IMG/VR virus record: IMGVR_UViG_3300025086_000201
Coordinates: 1 to 26,284 of that record
DNA length: 26,284 bases
Reading direction: 5' to 3' (one strand)
DNA from: a virus
Shown: positions 19,222 to 26,284 of the stretch, piece after piece
Layout of the letters: every line of letters starts with the position of its first letter
Position numbering within the stretch: the stretch's first letter is position 1
Position numbers and translations under genes: made by a program
Notes under the pieces: model-generated
The model's database searches: none
What the model was told of the DNA's origin: nothing
The model's input: only the letters and a program-made list of their open reading frames with translations

Positions 19222-21312
19222 TTAATCCTTTGATTTAGGTGTTAGTGATTGATATTCACCTGAATTAATTTGCGCTAATCTTTTTATTCTTAAATTTTCT
19301 TTAGCTTTTACTTCTCGTATAACTCTATCAATTAATCGTGCTCTTTCTTCCGCGCTATCTATAGTACCCGCACCAAAAACTTCAAAAAATACTTCTCTTT
19401 CACTATCAGACAATTGAGCACCAAATGTAGCTTTTAATTGAGATATGGAAAATTCTTTAAGAACTTGTCTTACTTCTCTAGTAGCTAATTGTTGTTCAGT
19501 AAGTGTTCCTCCTTCTAGTCCAATTCTTTCAAGTGCTGAATCAAGATCTGTATAACCTCCTGCTCTTTCATTAACTTTTTTTACATATGCTAATTTTTTT
19601 AATCCTTCTTCAAATGCAAGCAAAGAATCTTCATCTTTAATTTTTTGAGCTAATGCACCACTAGATAATTGAGACTGTGCAAATTTTTCTTTTCCTGTTT
19701 TAAGAAAAAGTTCCATTGCTTTTTGATTATTTTTACTTAAAGACTCAAAAACTTTTAACATATATTCTCTATAAGATTTAGCTTGAGAAGATTGTTTATC
19801 TTCAATTCTATTATATTTAGCTTGTGCTTGTGCCATTTTAGTTTTAGCTAAACTAAGTTCTAAGTCTTGTGCTTTAGTTTCAGCTTTTCTACTGTCTTTA
19901 GCAAAATCTGCTAATACTGTAGGAACATTTTCTAAAAATCCAAATGATTTAGATTTAGTGGGTTGAGCAAATGCTGAAGCCAAACGAAAATATAATTCTG
20001 CTTTATCTGGACCTTTTTCTCTTTTAGCAACAATGTTTTTTATTAAATCGTTAAAATCACTTTGTTCTTGTGTAAAAGCAGTTTGAGCTGCAAGACGTTG
20101 ATCAGTTAAACTTTTATCAAGAGTAGGAGCGGCATCTAACAATAAACCAACCATTTGTTTTGTATCTTGATAATTTGGAACTGTTTCAATTTTTTCTTCT
20201 ACAATTGTCTCAGTACCATCGCTTAAACCAACATCAGACGTTACTCCTATAGCATCTTTTTCACTTACTCCAAAAGGTGCGTATCCTCCACCAAGTTGAT
20301 ACCCTTTAACCTCACCGCCTCTGTTGTACCAACTACGTCCTTCTTCTCTTCCGTAATCGACAAAGTGCTCTTTAGCTATGTTAGCTAAAAACGCTGGCCT
20401 GTCTGGTCCTGGCAATACTCCCGCTGCATCAGCAACCCTATTAGCGTGAGCATATACATCTTGATTTCTACCCAAATAGTTTGCCCACGTTGGTTGTGCG
20501 TTACTGCCTAATGACATTGGATCAATATTTCTTGCCTCAGCATCTGAGTAACCAGTAGTAGGCAATGGGTTATTTAAATTAGCGTTAATGATATCTTGTT
20601 GATTTGCAAAATCTAAAAATGTTTGCGATACTTCTCCATCTACTACTGGAGGGTTGTCAGGATCATAATATGCTTGATCTGTTGTCATAATTGTACCAGT
20701 GAATGGTGGATTTGGATTAACAACAGTTGGGTTTCTCTCAATAAACGGTGCTGATGGGTCAATAGGATTAGTAGGAGAAACCATACTACTGTCATTAAAA
20801 TCAGGATTTCTTAAAATGTTGCCGTAGTAATTACCAATTTGATCTGACACCAATTGATTGCCAGTATTCCTAATTCCTAAATCAGCAAATTCATTTTCAT
20901 ACTGTCTTAAAAATTGTTGTCTTTGGGCATCGCTAAGAGGATCACTACCAATCCTATTTATTGTAGCTAGTTCTCCATCTCCAACAGGATCTCGACCTAA
21001 ATACATTTGAAACATATCTTCGTATGTTTGAGGCTGTTGTTGTGTAGGTGTTGTGCGAAATTGAGCACTTTCATACATAGGTCTGTTGCTCAAACGAAAT
21101 TGATATTGATCTTGATAATCATCGAATGCAGCTTGCTTTGCAGGATCAAACGTAACGGTTCCTGGAGTCGTGCCGATCACTTCTCCAAATGTTTCAGAAC
21201 TTTCGTCTTCATCAATGATGTCAACGTCTGGCCCTGTTTCTCCTGCATATTGAGCCATAGTAGGAGTGGCTAAACCATACTGTCTCATCAACCTGTTTAG
21301 ATTATAACCCAT
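19222..21312 (-). CDS. Large virion protein, possible internal core protein
   Basis: The 696-residue protein divides into an Asp/Gln/Pro-rich first half and a helical Lys/Glu/Ala-rich second half (about 380-690). Two features stand out. YEDMFQMYLGRDPVGDGE (97-114) resembles a phycobilisome-linker-like or DUF4214-like unit. YLGRNQDVYAHANRVADAAG, then AKEHFVDYGREEGRSWYNRG (280-334), resembles the short 'H-Y-x-x-x-G-x-x-EGR' repeats of large marine proteins. GGEVKGYQLGGG follows, akin to the GGL motif of the protein at 22387-24360. It is probably a core or tail protein. No enzyme motif is visible. Confidence 0.6.
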   Translation of the reverse strand: MGYNLNRLMRQYGLATPTMAQYAGETGPDVDIIDEDESSETFGEVIGTTPGTVTFDPAKQAAFDDYQDQYQFRLSNRPMYESAQFRTTPTQQQPQTYEDMFQMYLGRDPVGDGELATINRIGSDPLSDAQRQQFLRQYENEFADLGIRNTGNQLVSDQIGNYYGNILRNPDFNDSSMVSPTNPIDPSAPFIERNPTVVNPNPPFTGTIMTTDQAYYDPDNPPVVDGEVSQTFLDFANQQDIINANLNNPLPTTGYSDAEARNIDPMSLGSNAQPTWANYLGRNQDVYAHANRVADAAGVLPGPDRPAFLANIAKEHFVDYGREEGRSWYNRGGEVKGYQLGGGYAPFGVSEKDAIGVTSDVGLSDGTETIVEEKIETVPNYQDTKQMVGLLLDAAPTLDKSLTDQRLAAQTAFTQEQSDFNDLIKNIVAKREKGPDKAELYFRLASAFAQPTKSKSFGFLENVPTVLADFAKDSRKAETKAQDLELSLAKTKMAQAQAKYNRIEDKQSSQAKSYREYMLKVFESLSKNNQKAMELFLKTGKEKFAQSQLSSGALAQKIKDEDSLLAFEEGLKKLAYVKKVNERAGGYTDLDSALERIGLEGGTLTEQQLATREVRQVLKEFSISQLKATFGAQLSDSEREVFFEVFGAGTIDSAEERARLIDRVIREVKAKENLRIKRLAQINSGEYQSLTPKSKD

Positions 21313-21322
21313 AGTTTAATCC

Positions 21323-22387
21323 TTACGCTGGTTTGTTAGCTAAATTTTGTAGACCTTTATAAGTAGCAAGACCTGCGGCTATTTGTGATAGTGGACTTGG
21401 GGAATATGTAGCACCCTCTGACGTTCCGCTTTGAGTGGTTCTCGATGGCGTTATAGGAGCCAAGCCTCTTAATTGCGTGCTTAAAAAATCTGCCTGTTGC
21501 ATGGGATACATTTGTTGATCTAAAAATTCTTTTTCTGCTGCACTTAATTGCTGTTGCATTTGAGCTTGTTGTGCTTGCCCTGCAGCTTCCAAAGCGGCTG
21601 TATCGGTATATCCAAGTGCTTGTCTCTGAGCACCAAGATTAGACAAGTTATTTAATGCGCCTAACTGTCTAGCTAAATCTGATTCTTGTATCTGAGCTAT
21701 TGTTTGACCAAGACCGGCTTGTCTTGCCATGTCTGCCTGTGCAGCCCCCATTGCCTGTTGATAACCCGTGTTTAACAAGTTAGCTTGAGCATTTTGTAGA
21801 CTTTCTTGCTCATCACGCAGTGCTCTAGAACCAAAATCACCCATGCGACTAGAGCCAAATTGACCAGCTTTAATAAAAGCATCTGAAACAGCAGGTAATA
21901 AATTTTCAGATAAATTTCTAGCACTTCTTTCTGCCATTTTATTCATCACGTTAGTAGTGTATGGGTTCATATAACTAGTAATATTGTCATATGATGTGTC
22001 ATCTGCTTTGTCAAAAAATGGTTTAGCTTTTGCTTGAGCCGTATTTGTAGTCATCATTGCTGGGTTTTGCATATTGGTTGGAAGCATACTAGTCGGTGTG
22101 TCAGGCAATGGTGCTAACCCTGCTACTGCTCTTAATCCTGCCTGTGAGGCGTTTAAATCGTTTAGATATGATCCTTGAGCACCTTGCACTGCCGTGTATG
22201 CCTGTTGTTGTAAAGGGGATAAATCTGCAACTGTTGGTAATTCATAGCTTTCAAATGGACGGTTTGCTAAATTTTGAGACAGTTGCACCTGATTAAAGAT
22301 TGCATCTTGCATCCATTTTGGAGTTTCACTTGTACTGGTGCTATAACTTGTAGCTGTTTGTGGCGAACCTTGAAATAAACTAGCCAT
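21323..22387 (-). CDS. Gln/Ala-rich virion protein
   Basis: The 354-residue protein starts MASLFQGSPQTATSYSTSTS and is strongly enriched in Ala, Gln, Leu and Ser. It is nearly all helix (for example QAQMQQQLSAAEKEFLDQQM) with FGSSRMGDFGSRALRDEQES in the centre. Such proteins next to large ejection proteins correspond to the middle internal virion protein of T7-like phages (gp14/gp15 position), though identity cannot be shown. ATG 22387 overlaps the stop of the preceding gene by one base (TAATG), and the following gene starts after ten bases. Confidence 0.65.
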   Translation of the reverse strand: MASLFQGSPQTATSYSTSTSETPKWMQDAIFNQVQLSQNLANRPFESYELPTVADLSPLQQQAYTAVQGAQGSYLNDLNASQAGLRAVAGLAPLPDTPTSMLPTNMQNPAMMTTNTAQAKAKPFFDKADDTSYDNITSYMNPYTTNVMNKMAERSARNLSENLLPAVSDAFIKAGQFGSSRMGDFGSRALRDEQESLQNAQANLLNTGYQQAMGAAQADMARQAGLGQTIAQIQESDLARQLGALNNLSNLGAQRQALGYTDTAALEAAGQAQQAQMQQQLSAAEKEFLDQQMYPMQQADFLSTQLRGLAPITPSRTTQSGTSEGATYSPSPLSQIAAGLATYKGLQNLANKPA

Positions 22388-24360
22388 TACGCACTCCTCT
22401 TCATATATTCAAGTGGTGACTTAGCATCTGGGCTAAATCGACCATCTGCCAGAGCTTTTCCTTTATGAGATCTTAAATTTTTTCTCATGTCGTTTAACAT
22501 TTTAGCCCCTGCTTTATTTGACCCGTTCCCCAACATTGACACTGACTCAGCATCTATAACAAACTCGCCGTCTGACAGTCTAGCATTTATTAAATCAGCG
22601 CGACCATCTCCAGACCCCGTAGCATATCCTGGAATTGCACTAAGACCGCCTCTTGCATATCGTTGTGATGCAAATGATTGTACATAACTTGGTTGTTGGT
22701 CAAACATACCACTATTTGCTTCAGATCTAAACTTAGGATTAGTAATAAACTCAGTAACACTTGTTCCTTTAGAGTTAGCCATTGCTTGAATTTTATTCCA
22801 ATCCCAAGTAGCTAAATTTCGATTAAAATATTCTTCTTGTTCTGGAGTAAATTGAGGCATTTCTACACCACTACCGCTACCGCCATCCATTGATGCCAAC
22901 AGAGCAACAATCCCTCCTACTTTAGCAGTGTCAGAACCAATTACGTTAGACAGTCTAGATAAAATTCCTTGTGAATCACCTACATTTTCACCACCCATTA
23001 GCTCACTGTCACTGTAACTTGCCATTGATGGATTAGGTGAATTTACAGCATCCATATCATTTACTAGTGATGATGCATTATTGTTATTGTTAACTGATTG
23101 AGGATTAGTTCCTGCAAATTGATTTTCTTGACGTATGATTTCACCCACAGAAGGAGCACTTTGACTCATTGCATACGCCCCTTGAGGGTTATTACTAGGA
23201 AGTCCTCTCTGTCCACCACTACCTATATCCATGTAATCATCTTGTGGGAAAAGCTCTAATGGATTAGGACCACCCATTAGCTCATTATCACTGTAACTTG
23301 CCATTGATGGATTAGGTGCCATAAAGTCATATGTGTTTGTATCTACAAACGTATCCGCAACAGGAAGACCTTGCTCACTAAACACGGCATCTGATATTCC
23401 TGAATAGGGAGTAGTATCTGTTGAAAAGCCTTGTGTTATAGGACTTGTAAAATTACTTACAGCGTTTGTCATTGGGCTAAATGTATTTTTTAATGAGTTT
23501 ACTACTGACTTACTTGCATTTTCAATTTGAGGTTTGAACATAGAACCTGCCGCACCTAACATGGCACCTTGAGCTATATTACCGCCTCTAATCGCAGACG
23601 TTAACGCCCCAGTTCCTGCCCCAACAAGTAAATTAGCTGTTGGTTCACTTATGTTAGCAAACGCACCTAAAGATTCACTTAGACCTGAAGCAGCCCCACC
23701 AATACCACCTGTCAACGCACCCAATAAAGGATCACCACCCGTAACAAATGAAGTTGCACCACCTAAAAGTGCTCCACCAGCCACAGCTGCAGCCGTACCT
23801 GTTCCAAGTCCAATTGCTGTTCCAATAGCTGTTCCAAGTCCTGGAGCAACAATACTTAAAGCGATTGGCAATGCCACTCTTATTATATTTTTAAGACCTT
23901 TATATTCTTGCAAGCCTGTGTTTGGATTGACAGTGCCTTGACCACCCATCCTTCTGAGAACTTCAGCCTCTCTAGGATTAATGTGGGCAAGCATAGTGTC
24001 TCCACCTTGACCCATGCGTCCTAGTTGTTTACCTGCAACTCTAAGACCACCTCGTGAGTAACCCTCTTGAACGAGACTGTCTTGCAAGCCATACAAAACA
24101 ATCAACAAACTTATAATGATAGTTTTATCAAACTCTGGGGGAAACATACCCTCATCAATTAGACCGTCTGCTATTGCTGCTTGACGAATTTCTGCATACT
24201 TACGAGGGTCTTCTATGATCATTTCTAACATTCTTATTGCTTCAACTAAGTCTTCAGCAACAATATTAGTGTTAGCCATTTGCCTTTTTATTTGATCAAT
24301 AGAAGTCTGATAGGACGGATCAGAAACCGCAATTTTCATTATTTCTTCTTTAATGCTCAT
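22387..24360 (-). CDS. Large virion protein with Gly-rich membrane-active segment and internal repeat
   Basis: The start is ATG 24360 (MSIKEEIMK), coupled to the GNAT stop by an ATGA overlap and preceded by GAGG; a longer frame to 24381 is rejected. The 657-residue protein has a helical N-terminus (to about 105), RGGLRVAGKQLGRMGQGGDT, a long Gly/Ala/Leu region (about 160-260), a Ser/Asn/Pro-rich centre with a duplicated PNPSMASYSD(N/S)ELMGG (near 348 and 441), and a C-terminus with RYARGGLSAIPGYATGSGDG and LSDGEFVIDAESVSMLG. The last motif recurs in marine phage tape-measure-like or internal proteins. Ejection function is likely but not proven. Confidence 0.65.
   Translation of the reverse strand: MSIKEEIMKIAVSDPSYQTSIDQIKRQMANTNIVAEDLVEAIRMLEMIIEDPRKYAEIRQAAIADGLIDEGMFPPEFDKTIIISLLIVLYGLQDSLVQEGYSRGGLRVAGKQLGRMGQGGDTMLAHINPREAEVLRRMGGQGTVNPNTGLQEYKGLKNIIRVALPIALSIVAPGLGTAIGTAIGLGTGTAAAVAGGALLGGATSFVTGGDPLLGALTGGIGGAASGLSESLGAFANISEPTANLLVGAGTGALTSAIRGGNIAQGAMLGAAGSMFKPQIENASKSVVNSLKNTFSPMTNAVSNFTSPITQGFSTDTTPYSGISDAVFSEQGLPVADTFVDTNTYDFMAPNPSMASYSDNELMGGPNPLELFPQDDYMDIGSGGQRGLPSNNPQGAYAMSQSAPSVGEIIRQENQFAGTNPQSVNNNNNASSLVNDMDAVNSPNPSMASYSDSELMGGENVGDSQGILSRLSNVIGSDTAKVGGIVALLASMDGGSGSGVEMPQFTPEQEEYFNRNLATWDWNKIQAMANSKGTSVTEFITNPKFRSEANSGMFDQQPSYVQSFASQRYARGGLSAIPGYATGSGDGRADLINARLSDGEFVIDAESVSMLGNGSNKAGAKMLNDMRKNLRSHKGKALADGRFSPDAKSPLEYMKRSA
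22991..23318 (-). repeat. Two near-identical 49-bp direct repeats inside the virion gene
   Basis: Copies at 22991-23039 and 23270-23318 differ at only two of 49 positions by my reading. Both are in the same frame and encode the PNPSMASYSD-x-ELMGG segment. The high nucleotide identity suggests a recent duplication or gene conversion. Confidence 0.85.
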
Positions 24361-24806
24361 TTCGCCCTCGCATTTGACCATGCATGGTTAATGTACTCAT
24401 CGCGCAATAACCCAAAAATATTTAAATCTTCGTCATTTTCATAAGCACATCTCATCACACCCTCGTGCTTAAATCCTAACTTATTTACAAACTTTTTAGA
24501 AGATGAATTACTATCCCCTACTAATGCTGTAGCTCTTACAGCCTCTAATATCTTAAAAACATAAGTAAAAATAGCATTATACATTTTTACTGTTTCTTTT
24601 GGTGCTGACCAATAACCCTCTTTTGCTACAAAATTCATATCAATATTTCGTTTAGTAAAATTACTAAAAATAGCTACACAAACAAATTCACCTTTATCAT
24701 CTACAGCCGACATAGCCCTAAAAAACTCAGGATTACCCTTTACGCCTAACCGATCTCTGGCCCATTTTTCAGCCTCTTCTTCTCTACTAAATCCAATAAA
24801 CTTCAT
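24357..24806 (-). CDS. GNAT-like acetyltransferase of the virion gene cluster
   Basis: The 149-residue protein has a GNAT layout: FFRAMSAVDDKGEFVCVAIFSNF (strands 2-4 region), then AVRATALVGDSNSSSKKFVNKLGFKHEGVMR (91-119 or so), where ALVGDSNSSSKKFVNKLGF is the usual motif B ending of GNAT enzymes and HEGVMR the last strand. The usual RxxGxG/A acetyl-CoA loop is not evident, so catalysis is uncertain. GNAT-like proteins occur at this position in T7-like and marine podoviruses (gp13-type internal virion protein). Both ends overlap neighbours by 4 bases. Structural and enzymatic roles remain alternatives. Confidence 0.75.
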   Translation of the reverse strand: MKFIGFSREEEAEKWARDRLGVKGNPEFFRAMSAVDDKGEFVCVAIFSNFTKRNIDMNFVAKEGYWSAPKETVKMYNAIFTYVFKILEAVRATALVGDSNSSSKKFVNKLGFKHEGVMRCAYENDEDLNIFGLLRDEYINHAWSNARAK

Positions 24807-25036
24807 AGCGTTGTCTGAACAAATCGTTCAGCCCATTCTCTCCAATCGTCATACATATAAGGGTCAGGAAAATCTTCTACGAGGTTTGTAGCATTAAGAA
24901 ATTGACTGCCCCAATCTTGCCATTTTTCTGGATCTTCTAAAGGATCAAAAGCTCCAAAATCTACAAAGTCTGTAATCAGGCAATTTGCCCAATCCGTCAA
25001 TTCTATACCAACAGGCCATGTGACACTTAATCCCAT
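24803..25036 (-). CDS. Small acidic Trp-rich virion-cluster protein (77 aa)
   Basis: The 77-residue product begins MGLSVTWPVGIELTDWANCL and contains repeated W/D/E motifs (DPEKWQDWGSQFL, DPYMYDDWREWAERF). This pattern of paired W-x-x-W units between the stabilisation-like protein and the GNAT protein is one I recall in other marine podovirus genomes, without known function. It is strongly acidic and soluble. The ATG overlaps the preceding stop by one base (TAATG), and the stop overlaps the GNAT start (ATGA). Confidence 0.75.
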   Translation of the reverse strand: MGLSVTWPVGIELTDWANCLITDFVDFGAFDPLEDPEKWQDWGSQFLNATNLVEDFPDPYMYDDWREWAERFVQTTL

Positions 25037-26284
25037 TACCCTAGATCCGTTCCATCACCGTTGTCTAAATGCCCTATAATTTGACCCATTTGATAGTCTC
25101 CGTATAAAGCATTACTCGTAAATTTAACTCTTAATTCTCTACGTTGTTCTTTTAACATTACAATTTGTTCGTAAGGTTGATTGGCAGAAGCAGGAAATGC
25201 CACAGTCGAACTTGTAACTTCTGGTGCTCTTGCATTGGCTCTACCTGTGATTTCTACTGTCATGTCACCCACTTGAACAAAATCAGGTTCAATTTGTGTT
25301 ATTCTCAAATAACGATCTAACCCTTGTGGCAATGTAGATAAATCAGCCGTTTCAAAAAACGATTTAATTGGATTAATTGTTGGACCGTCTACTTCATCAA
25401 CACCAAATTCATGTTGCCAGACTTTGTAACCAACACCTCTGATATTTGTGTTTATCTGACCACCCATCCCACTATGAATTTCACAATAATAATATAAAGT
25501 TGGTGCTCCACTTGGTACTATAATTTGTGTGTATGCGCCTGCTTGCCCTAACACCCCGACAACTGTTACGCCTGTCGTATATTCCACACCACCGCCATGC
25601 GTGCCGTCTGATGTTGAAGACAAACGCAAGGGATGACCTACGTTAGAAGAATCAGATTGATCAAATCGGTAAGTGTTGCCCTCTCTAAAAGTTAAAGTTG
25701 GTTGTGCGCTCCCACTCATATTATATTTGTTACCAGAACCAGAATTAACCACTGTAACAGCAAGTGTTTCAGTAGGGTCTAATGGCAATGGAGAGGGTTC
25801 CACACCCGTCAATATAGGTGCGGCAAATGAATTGTTAAACTGACCTGCTGATCGACCATTATTAGGAAGTTCTGTGTCGTACCATGTATTTTCACGAATG
25901 TTATAAACTACAGCGTGCGTGCATTCGGTAGCTGTACCTTTTGGATATGCCCACCATATTTCACCATACCTTGGAACTTTATATGCAAAGCATTTTGTTG
26001 CTGCATTACGATTAATTCCATCGAAAAAATAGTTTAAATTCAATGAGTTAGGTACTTCTCTAACTACACCGTTAAACATATAAAAACGATCAACACCTGC
26101 CCAGTAAAAAACACCATCATAATCTATCGGAGAAAATGGTGATAAAATAGAGGTATCTGTTGCTACAATATCAAATTGAAATATTGCTGTTCCACCTACA
26201 AAAGTAGCTCTAATAACAGCGTCAAACGCCCAAAATAGACCTGCAGGTGCTGTTCCTGAACCTGCTCTAAGTGGAAGTGCTTTT
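25036..26284 (-). CDS. Tail/head stabilisation-like protein with inserted cupredoxin domain, 5'-truncated
   Basis: The frame is open from the right window edge through 415 residues to the stop at 25036; the true start is outside. Positions here count from the internal Met at 26079. The N-terminal part (GVFYWAGVDRFYMFNGVVRE and YGEIWWAYPKGTATECTHAV, YNIRENTWYDTEL) is the beta-propeller-type repeat of podovirus DNA-stabilisation or tail tube proteins (P22 gp10-like/T7 gp12-like). An insert at about 104-213 is cupredoxin-like: FREGNTYRFDQSDSSNVGHP (H149), then LYYYCEIHSGMGG (C199, H202, M205). The propeller-type fold resumes afterwards (YLRITQIEPDFV). Structural role is likely; the precise name is uncertain. 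Confidence 0.7.
   Translation of the reverse strand, partial: KALPLRAGSGTAPAGLFWAFDAVIRATFVGGTAIFQFDIVATDTSILSPFSPIDYDGVFYWAGVDRFYMFNGVVREVPNSLNLNYFFDGINRNAATKCFAYKVPRYGEIWWAYPKGTATECTHAVVYNIRENTWYDTELPNNGRSAGQFNNSFAAPILTGVEPSPLPLDPTETLAVTVVNSGSGNKYNMSGSAQPTLTFREGNTYRFDQSDSSNVGHPLRLSSTSDGTHGGGVEYTTGVTVVGVLGQAGAYTQIIVPSGAPTLYYYCEIHSGMGGQINTNIRGVGYKVWQHEFGVDEVDGPTINPIKSFFETADLSTLPQGLDRYLRITQIEPDFVQVGDMTVEITGRANARAPEVTSSTVAFPASANQPYEQIVMLKEQRRELRVKFTSNALYGDYQMGQIIGHLDNGDGTDLG
25441..25770 (-). other. Cupredoxin-like domain with type-1 copper ligands
   Basis: The insert spans about 110 residues. Potential ligands are H149, C199, H202 and M205 (from the Met at 26079). The C-x2-H-x2-M spacing equals that of amicyanin. 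Similar domains appear in marine phage structural proteins to my recollection; copper binding is not shown. Confidence 0.7.

Noticed and set aside
1-26284. tRNA genes, integrase, phage RNA polymerase, terminase or capsid genes
   Set aside because: None could be recognised. Absence here says nothing about the rest of the genome.

Overview
The window is a dense, AT-rich stretch of a tailed dsDNA bacteriophage (Caudoviricetes). Genes are short, packed and often linked by ATGA or TAATG overlaps. There are no rRNA, tRNA or host housekeeping genes and no transposon. The virion gene order (beta-propeller-like stabilisation protein, small acidic protein, GNAT-like protein, then several 350-710 residue Ala/Gly/Gln-rich proteins), the short KGLYANINAK-type basic protein and the GTA-type 3TM holin resemble marine podovirus-like phages of alphaproteobacteria. 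That assignment is inference from family resemblance, because no terminase, portal, capsid or integrase gene lies in the window.

Layout. (1) 1-5943, leftward replication/modification block: small protein, ribbon-helix-helix-like protein, SF2 helicase, primase-polymerase/helicase fusion, TAGT-type glycosyltransferase (candidate DNA-base glycosylation), two small ORFs and a SleB-type wall hydrolase cut by the window edge. (2) 6008-9547, leftward block of small accessory genes in short units, starting with a SprT-like metalloprotease. (3) 9548-9758, divergent control region. (4) 9759-14660, rightward replication/recombination block: small membrane protein, family B DNA polymerase, small protein, RecA/Sak4-like ATPase, DUF669-type ssDNA-binding candidate, Cas4-like PD-(D/E)XK nuclease, RuvC-like resolvase. 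(5) 14665-15351, leftward zinc-finger/OB-like protein with its own promoter. (6) 15396-17083, leftward lysis block: GTA-type holin, several small membrane proteins including one with a perfect EF-hand, and a GH24 endolysin with a Cys in the catalytic triad. (7) 17086-26284, leftward virion/ejection proteins; the last gene is cut by the right edge and carries an inserted cupredoxin domain with complete type-1 copper ligands.

The least expected feature is the regulation. Six leftward transcription units start from sigma70-like promoters (TTGACC/A, 17 bp, TATAAA-like) whose spacer is itself a palindrome of the form CCCTAAtannATTAGGG or CCCTACnnnnGTAGGG. Each promoter feeds a short conserved leader with two or three ATAAC pentamers around the GGAG ribosome-binding site. 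The same leader precedes three internal genes without a promoter. A related pair of palindromes (AACCGAAATCGGTT and ACCGAATACGGT, 21 bp apart) lies just upstream of the rightward promoter. This looks like a phage-wide operator regulon with a second, RNA-level tag. Its repressor is not certain; a 57-residue ribbon-helix-helix-like gene at 5459-5632 is one candidate.

All functions come from motif recognition by eye. Virion protein roles and small-gene functions are the weakest calls.
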